Shown piece by piece: positions 1 to 12,781 of a stretch of 64,000 bases of DNA; position 1 is the stretch's first letter, and each line of letters starts with the position of its first letter. The position numbers were made by a program, and so were the translations under genes. This DNA is from Neoconidiobolus thromboides FSU 785 (taxonomy: Eukaryota > Entomophthoromycota > Entomophthoromycetes > Entomophthorales > Neoconidiobolaceae), in NCBI GenBank assembly GCA_025603075.1, contig MU626309.1, positions 1 through 64,000 on the forward strand, given 5' to 3'. The notes beneath the pieces are model-generated. The model searched no databases. It was not told the DNA's origin and was given only the letters and a program-made list of their open reading frames with translations.

Positions 1-43
1 AATAGCTGTTCTTGACTCCAAACCCTGAGTACCAGATTTCACA
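1..43 (+). repeat. LTR-like 3' end, copy 1 (partial)
   Basis: These bases are repeated at 932-974 and end in CA in both copies, as an LTR terminus would. Only the last 43 bases lie in the window, so this copy is cut by the window edge. The flanks after the CA differ (GCTAT here, GTATA in the second copy), so the shared segment really stops at that point. Reading it as a retrotransposon LTR end is inference. Confidence 0.45.
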
Positions 44-175
44 GCTATGAAAGTTTGTATTTTATTTTTATTTCAACAAAAAATAAAGCCAAATAACTGT
101 AATTATATAATTATATAATCATATAGTTATATATTATATATCTATTAAATATCTAACAGAAATAACATAAAACAT

Positions 176-277
176 ATGGGGCTGTTTTTTTTAGCTTCAT
201 TGCTTTTTCCATTTTTTAAGCCCTATTTGAGCGGAAAAATTGTTAGCAAAATTCTTAAACATAAAAATACATCCTCA
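176..277 (-). repeat. MITE-like foldback repeat, copy A
   Basis: Member of the roughly 100-bp family found 14 times in the window. It starts TGGGGCTGTTTTTTT and ends near ATACATCCTCA. The family has imperfect inverted ends (GGGGRTGTWTTTTTG type) and an internal TTTTTCC / GGAAAAA inverted pair around an AGCGCT-like centre (here AGCCCT). There is no coding capacity. Confidence 0.8.
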
Positions 278-567
278 AAATAAGTTTTAAATAGAGAGAT
301 TTAATTTAGGCTTTTTAGATTTAACCGTCACATTAGATACAAATTTAAAAATTTAAAATTTGGATTAACTTCTAAGTAAATTCTGAAACCAATTCGGACA
401 ACCCCATATTCAGATGAAAATAACTCTTCATCAATTGTATAATTGCTTTTTTTAATAGGCTCTACTTTATTAACACAGCTATTTTTGTCTTTTCTATTGT
501 ATTGGAATGCTGTGAAATATCGCTTTGTCAGTCCCATGGTTAATTATAACATAACAATCGCCTAAGC

Positions 568-974
568 TGTTGTGTTCTCGAGCTCAGAGGAAATCAATCC
601 CATGTTCTTATTTTGATTTGTTATGAGAATTTCTAGCTCCATCCAAAAGAATATTATCTTCTCATTTTGATATTTATACTTTTCAGAGTATAAAAGAGTT
701 TACAGAGTATAATAGTTCGAGGCTTTTTAACTAAATTATTCCCTGATATCTCGAACATTTAATAAAGCCACTAAGTTTTCTTAATAGTATTTTGCATAGA
801 TTTTACATTAGTATTGTCTATTCTATTTGTCTTATATAGTCTGTAACCTATTACGTGCTATTCCTCATAATCCAAGTCTATCTTAGTCACATAAACTAAG
901 ACCTTTCGACTTATAGTGTAGTCAACCCAGCAATAGCTGTTCTTGACTCCAAACCCTGAGTACCAGATTTCACA
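568..974 (+). repeat. LTR-like element (putative solo LTR)
   Basis: A segment of about 407 bp begins TGTTG and ends TTCACA, the TG...CA boundary of Ty1/copia-like LTRs. Its last 43 bases repeat exactly at 1-43, and it contains a TATA-box-like TATAAAAGA at 689-697. No 5-bp target duplication is visible (TAAGC before, GTATA after) and no gag-pol reading frame follows, so it would be a solo or decayed LTR. The left boundary is set by motif only and could be wrong. Confidence 0.4.
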
Positions 975-1629
975 GTATAACGCATAAAGCGTTAGGAAAA
1001 CCAAAGCAGTATCAGGACTAAAACCAGAAGGAACAGGAGGAAATTAGCTTAAATTTATTAAGTATTATAAACATATCAGTAATTATCTCGAGTTTTTTCT
1101 CTCTAAAAAATCTTGTAATAACTAATAAAGCTTTATTAAAGCAAAAACACTATACTGTATAGCATATAATAAAATTGCTAAGATTATTTATAGACAGTTA
1201 TTAAATTAACAGATTTTACGTAGTAATGCCAAGATGATTTTCATTATTAGTTACTAATAGGTAACAATTCCTATAATTTCTACAATACGAGCAATTATCA
1301 AAAATGTCCCAATGTTAAAGTTAATAATCGATATAAACAGTTTTTGATTTTATTAAGGACAAACTGTATTTTTTGTAGGAAACTTCTAAACAGTATACCG
1401 AATACTATTTAGACACACCCTTTTTATGTAGTGATCATTGTATTCAATTATAATAAAATATGGGTATAGGTCAGTTGTCTGGTATGCTATTAGCGTACAT
1501 TTCTAGCCATAATACTCTTTTTCTTATACACAACATGGTCTAAAATAATCAAACACAATGAAAAGTTAGGATTTTGCTGACTTACAAACTTTTAAATATT
1601 ATAATTTAAAACCAATAAAAAAGCAACAT

Positions 1630-1730
1630 GGGGATGTATTTTTGTATTTAGGAGCTTTACTAACAATTTTTCTACTCAAATAGTGCTTAAAAGATGGAAA
1701 AAATGATGAAGCTAAAAAAACATTTCTACA
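1630..1730 (+). repeat. MITE-like foldback repeat, copy B
   Basis: Begins ATGGGGATGTATTTTTG and ends near AAAAAAACATTTCTACA. It abuts copy C, which is in the opposite orientation, so the two form a composite inverted pair of about 200 bp. Confidence 0.8.
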
Positions 1731-1830
1731 TGGGGGTGTTTTTTTGGCTTCATTATTTTTTCCATCTTTTAAGCGCTATTTAAGCGGAAAAATTATTAGC
1801 AAAATTCTTAAACACAGAAATACATCCCCA
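1731..1830 (-). repeat. MITE-like foldback repeat, copy C
   Basis: Begins TGGGGGTGTTTTTTTGGCTTC and ends AATACATCCCCA. It is one of the best-preserved copies and shows the consensus TTAAGCGCTATTTAAGCGG centre. Its short open frame (1744-1938) is a by-product of the repeat, not a gene. Confidence 0.85.
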
Positions 1831-3840
1831 TATAGTTCCTATATTTTTCTCTTCAAAATATTAATTAAAGATGCTTTATTTGTTCAAATTTTACTTTTAA
1901 TTAGACTAGATTTAATCATTAATTGTGAGAGAGTTTAAACCAGTTTAAACCAGTTAATATTGGATTCAATAAATATCTATTGTTCACTAGTAAATGCTAT
2001 TATATCGATCAACAAACTGCTTATCAAAACTAAAACATATTCCTTAGTTATTATCTCAATAAAATCAGAGCAAGATTATACAGGTTACAATCATGTCATA
2101 AGAATAGCCCCAGCTTCTCGATTTTTGATTATTAGTTTTAGGAACCTTTTTAAAATAACTGGCAAAGTTTTAAATTTTTGATAGCTAATAATTCGAAAAA
2201 AATGGCAACTATTTTGAGAGTGATATGGCAATTTTTTAGTAATAAAAGATAACTATTAGAATCAAAACCTTGCAAAATTCAACAAAAATTGTATAAATCA
2301 CTATAATACAAAAGACAAAATGAATGAATAGTATATAATATATAGGTATAGATGGAAGATATAGGATACGATTATAGTTTTAGAAACAATTTAATATTTT
2401 TTAGCATTAGATATATAGCTATCTAATTATATTTTGTTGTTTAAAATAACTTATGGCAAGATAGCCTTTATTCAAAATAACATTTATATTTGAAAAATAT
2501 AAATCAAATAATCCTTCCTATTTAATGGTTCATATAGTTTAGTAAAAATCGAACCCCATCCTCCATAGCCGAGTTTCTTCAGTAACTCCAAAATACCTTT
2601 ATATTAGTTCTCAAAAGTCGACGCTAATAAACTATCACTGTCCGATCCCATCAGAACACCATTTTTCGAGGATGTCAAAGTCATATAATAGTGACCCATA
2701 ATAACAGTACATAATAAAGGTACATTTTTTAAAGCTATTGGTAGGTTCTTTGTTTTTCAACGATAGTCAGACAATATTTAACAGTTATTTTTTAGCACTA
2801 CTTTTTAATCCCTTAATACCATGATAGTAGTAGTTTAAGTTTATACTACTTTTAGTTAATACTCCAATTATTTTAAAACGGTTACTGGGAGCTGAAAACG
2901 TGAAAATAAGCCATAGCTAAAGTTGATCAGATCATGCTAGATCAGTGGTTTCATTAATTTGTAGTATCATTTGTGATACACAAATAAAAAAATAGGCTTA
3001 CTAAAATCGTTTATGTTGATGTTTATATATAGCAAACGTACTAAACTGAATAGATTGCTAAAATAAGTGGCTTTTTATAATGGATCTAAGCTGCCATAGT
3101 CAATGTTGGCTCCAAACGTAGAAGATAATTCATTGATTGAATTAAATATTTAAAGAGATGCTGGTAAAGGATGTCGATTTATGGTTTATAGACAATATCT
3201 AACTATATTATTAGGTTAAATATGCTTATTAACTTTTTTAAACCCCAATTCGAATAGTATACCACTATTAAAGTTAATATCGGTTGATTTGTGTATTGTT
3301 TTGACAAAATAAATAAATGATGGTGATTTCATATTTATTTTTGCAGCAATACTGGAATGTATAATGATCTTTCCTTTACAAAAAACACACATAGATTAAT
3401 TAGATTTAATAGTATTACTTCATTATTCGATCAAAAATGCCGGGTATCAGCTAATCAAAAAAAATACTTATTTCCAGTGGGTATGAGTTAAGTATAAAGC
3501 TCGTATATATTGGTCTTTAAAATGGCTGCAAAAACACTTTGTTAATAAGTTAACAAAACTACACGTTAGTAAATTTACATGATTAATTCATCAACAAGAG
3601 TTGATCTTGCATTGGAAAAAACTAGTTAAAAGTAATTTCAAACTCAGTTTGGTTTTAATGAATAGAGTATATTTTTTAGTTTAGTTTTTGTCATCAAAAT
3701 AAATAATCTGACAACTCATTAAAATAAAAATTAACCAATAACCTATCTTGGATCTTAAGCATAACTTTTTTTTGGAAAAAATAATTTTATAAAGTATAAA
3801 ATGATTAAATTCTGAAAAGTTTAGCATTTATTGCAAAAAA

Positions 3841-5877
3841 ATGAGTAAAAACAATGATCAAAATGTAAACAATTCTTATCTTTATTTTTTAAATTTTAAC
3901 TCTGTTTAGAAACATATAGTAAATTTGAATAATCTAAAAGTGGATAATTTAAATACAATAGATGATAGATACGCTCCAAATAGCAAAAATGCAAACAATG
4001 TATTCAGTATATCTAGACGTAAGTATAGAAAGCCTTTAGAAGTGGACTATAAAAGACCAGACAATTTCTTTGAGTTGTCAAAAAAGGAACAGGATCGATT
4101 CATGAAAAAATATACACAAAAACGTAAAGAAGCTGAAGCTAAAGCCAAGGCTGAAGCTGAAGTGCAGCACAAATCCCAAGAGTTGAAGGAGCGTACCAAT
4201 AGCTCAATGAGTAGTCAATTGGCTAAAGAGAAACACAAGTATCATATGCAAAAGAATGCTGAAAAACAAGAAAAAGCTGAGATGCAACGTAAAATACAAG
4301 AGCTAGAGGAAGATACCAATGGCCCGAAGGAAAACTTATCAACTGTAGAAAAGAGGCTTAAACCAGTCTCTAATAAAAAATTATCCTCCAGTATAGTTAA
4401 TGGTAATAAGAACTATCAAGAAGTGAACTACCAAGAATCTATTCACGATAAAACCTCGGATGATGAAGATAATATAGGAGGATTTGTTAAGATTAATGGT
4501 TTTGTATATAAGTATTATGAGCTTAAAGTACGTATGTATGATGAGATCAACCATGAAAATGAAATTAAAAATCCAGTCAACTTACATCCAAAACCATCAT
4601 ATATCTCAGATTCAAGGCAGATCAAAGGTAGTAAATATAGTAAATGGAATGCCAATAAATTGATTTACTCAGTTCAACCAAAAGGAAAGGGAGATGATGG
4701 TAAACCGATGACTAAAAAAATGGTAGGCATTGCTATTCTATTGTATAACATCCTATTAATATTTGAAGTTCAAAGAGCAATCATTGATAAAATTTGAAAC
4801 AGTAAATGGAAAAAAATATATGAAATTAAATATGCTTGGGGCAGGAGCATCTTCAAGGGTATTTAAGGTGATCGACTTTGGGACTTTAAAGGTGCTTGCA
4901 TTAAAGATCATTGATATCAAAGGAGTGAGTCAAAATATAACGAATTTGTATCGTACCGAAATTGAAGTGTTAAAAGAATTTACGAACGACCCGCATGTGA
5001 TTCAACTATTTGAATTTGAATTTATAGAAAATGCTGAGATAAAATTGGTATACATTTTAAAGTAGTATTGTAAATAATTGATTAATTTTATTTTAGATTT
5101 TTGAATTGGGTACATCCAACTTTGTCGAATACTTAAAGTTCGCACATGATAATCAGTATAATCCAATTGGATTTGCAAAGTTTAGATGGAAAGAGGTATT
5201 AAATATTAAATTGAAGGAATATAGCGTTAACAGAAATGTTAGATGGTGTTAGCAGTTAAGGCATTACACGATAAAGGAATTGTTCACTGTGATTTAAAAA
5301 TGGATAATTTTGTAGTAGCTTGTGGCAAAGTAAAAGTAATTGATCTTGGATTGGCTTTGAAGTTAGGTAGTGGACAAAAGTGGGGTAAAAAGTATGAAGT
5401 GGTAATTACAATTCTTACCTCGCTGTAATTTGGTAGTAATTTTTATAGCAAGGTACACCAGATTATTTAGCGCCAGAAGCCATTATTGGTTACCCATCAG
5501 TTGACCCCAATGCTAATGAGGGTAAATTAGAATATTTGGTATTTTATATTTAATCAAAAGTATCAATACTAATAAATCAACCCTAGGTTGGCTTTCCAGC
5601 GGATATATGGGGATTGGGATGTATATTATATACAATGATTTATGGGCGTAGTATATTTAATCGAAAGTATGATATACCACAAATTAGGCTCGTATTGAGA
5701 AGTAGTGCACCAATTGAGAATGATGTAGAATTTGATGATAAAATTAAAGCTGGTGAAGGATTTGTGACTGTACCCAAAAGCCTTAAGAGATTGATTAAGG
5801 CTTGTCTTGTAAAGGATCCTGAAAAAAGGATTTCGATTCATGGAATTCTTAATCATCTTTTTTTGGAAGGTGTTTGA
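3841..5877 (+). CDS. MPS1: MPS1/TTK-type dual-specificity protein kinase
   Basis: Spindle-assembly-checkpoint and spindle-pole kinase that acts at kinetochores. Seven exons can be traced (3841-3864, 3910-4722, 4769-5047, 5097-5195, 5243-5401, 5449-5538, 5587-5877) with six introns of 46-49 bp or close to it, giving 584 residues. The start is the ATG at 3841; a 24-nt first exon joins in frame. Residues 1-270 are polar, with a Lys/Glu-rich coiled coil (about 55-140). The C-terminal half is the kinase: loop GAGASSRVF, lysine in LALKIID, catalytic HCDLKMDN, then IDLG instead of DFG, then YLAPEAI and ADIWGLGC. The GxxSSRVFKV loop and the YRTEIEVLKEF...HVIQL pattern match Mps1/TTK better than other kinases. 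No TPR region is evident in the N-terminus. A RAD51C-like gene follows on the same strand. The family call is firm; the gene symbol is by homology. Confidence 0.85.
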
Positions 5878-6255
5878 ATCACAAACATTTTTTTGTACCG
5901 TTTTGATTTTAAAAGCTTTGGTGGCTTTCTTTAATAATTGATACCCCTTTTATTTTGTTTGGATTATTTATACCCTGCTTTTTTGTTTGTTGAAATATAG
6001 TATACACATATGTATATTTTTAGGTTTATTTTATTTTATTTATTTATTTATTTTCCCCTTTTATTAAATATATATCTTTCTAGATAGTACAGTAATAAAG
6101 CTTTTATATTTAATGTTTTTTTAAAATAAAAGTTACTAAAAATAATTTCACTCTTAAATAATGCATTATATTATATAGTGTAAACTTAAGAAACTACAAA
6201 TTATTCAAAATCAACTTTTATTTTTATAACTAGAAAGCAAAAGCAAATTGTTGAA
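5878..6255. other. Intergenic spacer, 378 bp
   Basis: AT-rich spacer between the co-directional MPS1 and RAD51C-like genes. It has T-rich tracts and ATTT tandem runs near 6030-6050, which could serve 3'-end formation of the upstream gene. No gene is seen. Confidence 0.7.
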
Positions 6256-8045
6256 ATGGATAAAGAAAGGATCAGAAGAACGATAGTTAGTCTCACAGAA
6301 ATTGATAAGTACAAACGAGAACGCCTGATACTGAGTGGGGCCAATAACACCTTACAACTGACTGAGACAGAGTATCAAGATTTAAATCTCTCCTGTAATT
6401 TTAGGCTAAAAACAATAGCAGATTTAATAAAAGGTTTTTAAAATTGAATTTAGAATCGAATACACTAAAGTAATATAAAAAAGAGGAAGAAGATAAGCAA
6501 TGTACATTAAAGTTCGGGGTCCAAGAGATAGATAGCTTATTTCAGTATAATGATGATATAACTAGGACTACATTGATTGCAGATGAGTTTATGGAATCAA
6601 TTGGACTGCCATTAAAAAGCATTGTTGAAATTACTGGGATCTTGGGAATTGGCAAAACAAGTTTATGGTAAACTGCTTTTTTTAAATGATGTATGTTTCT
6701 AAATGTGATGTAGTTTACAATTAGCACTGAACATTCAGATTCCAAGTTCTGAAAATGATTTCGTGCCTAATCAAACAGTTTATATTGGTAAGTATACATT
6801 TTTTTAAGACTCTTATTTACCTTTTTTAGTCACTGATGGCTCTCTATCTACTACTCTTTCAAGAGCTAATGAAATGTATCAGGGGATAGGTATATTTAGC
6901 TAATAGTGAAATAATTTTAATTAATTTTGTTTTTAGATGATTTTAACACAAGTATAGAAAACATACATTTTTTTAATACGAATGAATATTCGGAAATATT
7001 GGATTTATTTAAAGAATTAGTCTCTAATAATTATGTAATCGAAAATAACGTAACTTTATTTTATTTTATTTTATTTATCTTATTAATTTATTTAAATATT
7101 AGATAAAATTGATAGTACTTGATTCATTATCGTTTCCCTTTTATCAAAACTTTCCAAGGTTTCAAGATAAAATTAAACAAGTACGTAAACTAGCAGTATT
7201 GATGAATCAACTGACAACTGAATTTGATCTAACAGTAATTCTATTTTATAAAAGTGAGTATTAAAATTAATTAATATCAGATAGTAATTACAAATCAGCT
7301 TGTACTGCTACCAAATAGCTCCTCTTCGAATTCAAATTCTTCTTTACAACCATATTTAGGTAAATTAATGATGCTTTTGTAAAATAACAATATTGATAGT
7401 TGGTTAAGGAGAAGCATGGAAAATTATACCAAATCATCAATTATTTTTGTATTATAATCAAAAGTCAGAAAGGTAATTTAAATTAAATCTGAACTTTATC
7501 TAATTAACAATGTTTAGAAACATCTTACTATCAAAATCAAGTACATTCAAAGAATCAAATATTCTATTTAATTTTGATGTAATTAATATTTATTAATATT
7601 AAATCTTGATTTAACTCTTATTTTCTAGATGTATGGCAGAATTTATACCCAAATGGATACTAGTCGTTCATTTGAAAGGTCAAATAGTATAAATACACAA
7701 AAAACTTCTAGTTTTCGCTCTCAAGCTTTAACAAACTCAACATTTCATCCAGATTTGAGTTCATCCCAAGGAGATGAGGAATATGGCCAAGAAAATGTAA
7801 ATGAATTACCATCAACATTAAAAAGGAGCCTTGAAGAAATTGAAAATGATTTAGATGATCAATTAGAGCTAGTTAATAATAGGGATAGGGGTGTTAATGA
7901 AAGTGAAAACCAACAAAGCTTAATAAATGACGATGATAATGAATATGAGACGCAGGTAAACAGCCTAAGGTTAGTTAATAATCTTGATGAGTTTATGTCA
8001 GATATGGATGAGGATTTATCTCAGCTAACGGAGTTTAGTGATTGA
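6256..8045 (+). CDS. RAD51C: RAD51C-like RecA-family recombination protein
   Basis: RAD51 paralogue expected to promote homologous recombination by loading or stabilising RAD51. Ten exons can be joined in frame (6256-6433, 6484-6667, 6714-6787, 6830-6889, 6937-7049, 7103-7234, 7281-7359, 7409-7472, 7518-7578, 7629-8045), giving 453 residues. Visible motifs are Walker A GILGIGKTSL, the EVQIDSL-like segment before it, Walker B IKLIVLDSLSFPF, the VITNQLVLLPN strand, and LGEAW followed by a LLSKSSTFKES...LFNF tail that aligns with the RAD51C C-terminal block (LGESW...YKSPSQKECTVLF). The LDSLSFPF segment also resembles RAD51C (VDGIAFPF) rather than XRCC3 or RAD51B. A long acidic, low-complexity tail (last about 135 residues) is extra compared with animal RAD51C. 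The paralogue assignment is inference from motif resemblance; Rad57 or XRCC3 affinity cannot be excluded. Confidence 0.75.
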
Positions 8046-8775
8046 CTAAAAGAAAAGTCAATGATGCATTATTTCTGCTTTGCATATTTAATAAACCAAA
8101 GTAAATTAATATTATGAAATTAATTATTAAATGAATCGTGCTATTGAGAGAAAAATCAAAACATGGTTAAGAGTATAAACAAGTAAAATCTAATTCATAG
8201 ATTGTAGTATCTCGAAATTTTAATTTTTTCCTTCAGCTATCAATTTTGTTTGAACAAAAGTAATAAAAATAAACAAAAATAGTAAGAGAATATAAAAGAA
8301 AAAACTAAAATAACAAAAGTAATCTAAAGCACTAATAATAAAATATAATTATCTAATAATTCATAGAATTCATTTTATATATAGTTTTAGTAAACTCAAA
8401 TTAAGCATTTTAAAATCTGCATTCGAAACCAACAACTTATGTTATTTAGCAAATTAGTGACGTATTACTCCGATAAAAAACTAAAGACCCAATTAGAGAC
8501 TTCAATTAGTATAGGAGAAAAACCCATTTGATTAGCTAAAATTAGTAACACGAACCAATCAATTAAACATGATTTTATCCAAACATTAAAAAATCAAACA
8601 TCATCTGGTTCAGCCAAGCTACTAAGCAAGTTGAATACGGGTAAGAATTACCTAAGGTAATTATTAATGTAGAATAAGCCAATTATAACGGACATTGGAC
8701 AGGATTTATGAATTTATCAGAATAAAAAGAAACTCATTAAAAGCTTATTTGATTACTTTTTTCTTATAATTAAAA
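8046..8775. other. Intergenic region, 730 bp
   Basis: AT-rich DNA between the RAD51C-like gene and the proteinase A gene. I see no open frame of note, no foldback repeat and no RNA gene. The promoter of the downstream gene should lie here, but no clear TATA motif stands out. Confidence 0.6.
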
Positions 8776-10075
<1,300 letters not shown>

Positions 10076-10459
10076 ACCAATAAACATTTATAGTATTATA
10101 TTATTTAAATATACATAAAGTTGTCTTCAATCGTCTGTTAAATAGTTTTAATATATTAAATGAACATGTCATTTGTTTAAAAAAAATTAATAGAGTATTA
10201 GTCAAAGATGAACTTTTATGAAGATACTAATTTAAAAGCATAATAGATCAAAATTTTAAAAAATGCATTACAGAAGAAACAATAAAAATTCAATTTAATT
10301 CATTTATTTTAAAGGAAACTAAATTATAATTTTTATAGTTAAACTACTATACTTTGTTAATAGTAATAACAATTATAAGTTAAAATTATCATAAAAACCA
10401 GCATCTATTAATCCAAATTTACTACTTATGAACCATAACTCCCAACCCATATACACTTA
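10076..10459. other. Convergent 3' intergenic region
   Basis: About 380 bp of AT-rich DNA lie between two convergent genes and should hold both polyadenylation sites. No other feature is seen. Confidence 0.6.
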
Positions 10460-12178
10460 TTAAAAAACAAATTCCCTCTTTACAGCTTTATGAATAAAAT
10501 TAATAATTTTTAAATTATTATTAACATCAGTAACAAAACTTCCTTTCTTCCCTATCTTTTTAAAATAATTAAATGTTTCCATAACAATTCCTTTATCTCC
10601 TTCTTTATCTCCTTCTTTTTCATTGCTAACTTCTTGTTGATACCTTAAATAGAATACAATACCTTGGCTTATTAAAGCTACATCTCCACTAGTGAGATAT
10701 TTGGATGATAGTTGAACCCCATAGCTTAGGAATACTTCGCATTCAGCCAAGGCTTTTGTTAAATGAGAAGTGGGATTGGTGGTATCATTCAAATGTGTAT
10801 TAGAATTATAAAATAATAAAGAAAGCGTAAAAAAAGAAATATAATGAGATAAGAATTGAATTCGTAGTTGATAGTAATATAATGGGATAGAGGAGTTGAT
10901 TGATTTTCGTTTAATATCTTCAAATATTGTAATATGAGTTAATTGAATTTGTTTCGTTTTTGTTAAGATGAAGTTAATATAAGATAGTTTTTCGGAAGAG
11001 ATTGATTGATTAATAAATTTTTGTTTCAATTTGTTCAAATCCAACAATATAAAACAAACTTCATTATAATATAAACAGAATGTTAGTTTACAATTTAAAT
11101 TAAAATTATCATCTCCATTAAACTCCAGCTTTTTTTTGTCTCTTATATTATGAATAAATTTCTTTACATGTCTTCTTAAATTAATTAAAACATACGGTTG
11201 TATTAAATTTGTACCATAACTCAACCTCAATAAAGTATAATAAATCATTAACGAACAATATAACATTATTCTCTGTACATCCAGTTTCCAATTTAATTTT
11301 CGATTAAAATGTAACCCAACACAAGTAGCTGCTTTAATACAATATTCAATATAGATATCCACAAAATTTGAAATCCAATATACGGATGTTGGACTTAATA
11401 ATAATATAAATATAGCCTGTATATTTTCTAAAGTAGGTGGAATACGATGTGGGAATTTGAATTTTTGAATTAATTTTGATTTAAAATAATCTACCAAAGA
11501 GTTACGCTGAGTAGATTCTTCCATCCTTAACAACCCATTTAAAAATATAGCTGCTTTTAAAGTAGAAGAATAAGTATTAAATTCCAATTTGGAATCATTA
11601 AATAACGGGAATACTGTATTACAAGTAGAATGGTATAATTCATAGGCTTGGGTTAATAATACGTTACTTGAGGAAACAGGTAATGGAAGAGTTAAACTAA
11701 AAAGATGAAGTTTATTGGTAGATTTTTTAAAGATACCATATTTCTCAGCTAATATAATTAATAAGGATAGCTCTTGCGACTTTTCCGACATAATTGGAAA
11801 TTGTAATAAACATCTTAGGTTTTCAAAGTTATGCTTTTTAATGACTTTGGAAAATACTTGACTTGGGAATTGAATTGTAGTAATTGATTTATAGTTAGGT
11901 TGATATGATAGGCCATCTTTAAATTTAAATACTTTAGAGGGTTTATCTTCAGAAGGTTTATTGACTTTGGTATTTAATTTGAAAGAATAAAGATTGGTCT
12001 CTAAGTGAAGTAATTGCTTCTTTTCCTTATGGATTATTAAATAAGTACATGTTATTTTCTTTAATTTACAATTACTACACCCAGGTAAAAGTCGGTCACA
12101 TTTTATATGTCGTTTAGTACATTGATCACATCGATGGGGATTAAACCTTGAAGCAACTGTATCGTCGTTTGGGTTCAT
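10460..12178 (-). CDS. Zn(2)Cys(6) fungal-type transcription factor
   Basis: Predicted sequence-specific transcription regulator, intronless, 572 residues from the chosen start. The zinc cluster sits at residues 17-44 (CDQC, then C at +7, C at +7, CSNC-type pair, last C at +7), giving C-x2-C-x6-C-x6-C-x2-C-x6-C. The rest resembles the divergent fungal middle-homology region: helical and hydrophobic, with no other named domain I can defend. The frame is open 45 codons further upstream (to 12313), but that stretch is hydrophobic and lies unnaturally before a zinc cluster, so the ATG at 12176-12178 is preferred. The target genes are unknown. This domain is essentially fungal, which helps identify the organism. 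Confidence 0.85.
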   Translation of the reverse strand: MNPNDDTVASRFNPHRCDQCTKRHIKCDRLLPGCSNCKLKKITCTYLIIHKEKKQLLHLETNLYSFKLNTKVNKPSEDKPSKVFKFKDGLSYQPNYKSITTIQFPSQVFSKVIKKHNFENLRCLLQFPIMSEKSQELSLLIILAEKYGIFKKSTNKLHLFSLTLPLPVSSSNVLLTQAYELYHSTCNTVFPLFNDSKLEFNTYSSTLKAAIFLNGLLRMEESTQRNSLVDYFKSKLIQKFKFPHRIPPTLENIQAIFILLLSPTSVYWISNFVDIYIEYCIKAATCVGLHFNRKLNWKLDVQRIMLYCSLMIYYTLLRLSYGTNLIQPYVLINLRRHVKKFIHNIRDKKKLEFNGDDNFNLNCKLTFCLYYNEVCFILLDLNKLKQKFINQSISSEKLSYINFILTKTKQIQLTHITIFEDIKRKSINSSIPLYYYQLRIQFLSHYISFFTLSLLFYNSNTHLNDTTNPTSHLTKALAECEVFLSYGVQLSSKYLTSGDVALISQGIVFYLRYQQEVSNEKEGDKEGDKGIVMETFNYFKKIGKKGSFVTDVNNNLKIINFIHKAVKREFVF

Positions 12179-12637
12179 TTCAAATAATAGAAAAAAGTGA
12201 AAGAATAAAAAACATTTGAGGTAAAAATTTTGATTTTTAATAAAAAAAGTAGAAATTAATAAGCAAAATAATTGAATAAGTGAGTTAGAAATAGTAGTAT
12301 AAATAATTGACAAATCACTATAGTTGGAAAAATTACTTCACTCAAAACCGGTTTATTATTATTTAAGTGGTATTCTATTATCATTGTGCTTAAGTAATGA
12401 GTGAAATTGATAGTAGTTTAGTAAAGGTATACATTAATATAAGTAATTTGTTATTAATTTAAACTATTTTATAATAAATTTATAATAATTAATTGCAATA
12501 CTAGTTTATTAAATATATTAATATTTATAATATTTTATAGATCTGGGATTCAATAAATTAAAGAATAAAAATTAATTTTATATAAAATTATTTAATAAGT
12601 TTCTAATAAACCCGAGTTAACCTTTTTCTTTCTTAAA
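12179..12637. other. Divergent promoter region
   Basis: About 460 bp lie between the divergent Zn2Cys6 gene and the methyltransferase-like gene and must carry both promoters. The sequence is extremely AT-rich around 12420-12600. No clear TATA motif or palindromic operator can be singled out. Confidence 0.5.
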
Positions 12638-12744
12638 ATGGTAACCATCGAGGAAAAGAGTTTAAATTTAAATTTAGTAAAATATTTCAAATTCAACCAA
12701 GAACAATTATATATTAAAAAAAATAATATAAAAGAAAAAAGTGC

Positions 12745-12781
<37 letters not shown>

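Larger units (their letters stand above)
1..3840. other. Gene-poor, repeat-bearing region
   Basis: Apart from the LTR-like repeats and three foldback elements (176-277, 1630-1830) I see no intact gene. Reading frames here are short, AT-rich and mostly shadows of the foldback repeats. A decayed coding stretch may lie at 2510-2690 on the minus strand (see findings). It reads as an accumulation zone for transposon debris upstream of the kinase gene. Confidence 0.6.

Noticed and set aside
328-537. Minus-strand 69-codon open frame
   Set aside because: No recognisable domain, AT-driven composition, located beside repeat DNA; not supported as a gene.
1744-2181. Short plus-strand open frames
   Set aside because: The first is the translated foldback repeat copy C; the second is hydrophobic and compositional with no start context or family features.
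2545-2580. GGTTCGA-like T-loop motif on the minus strand, tRNA candidate
   Set aside because: No acceptor or anticodon arms can be paired around it; the stretch is better read as a broken coding relic.
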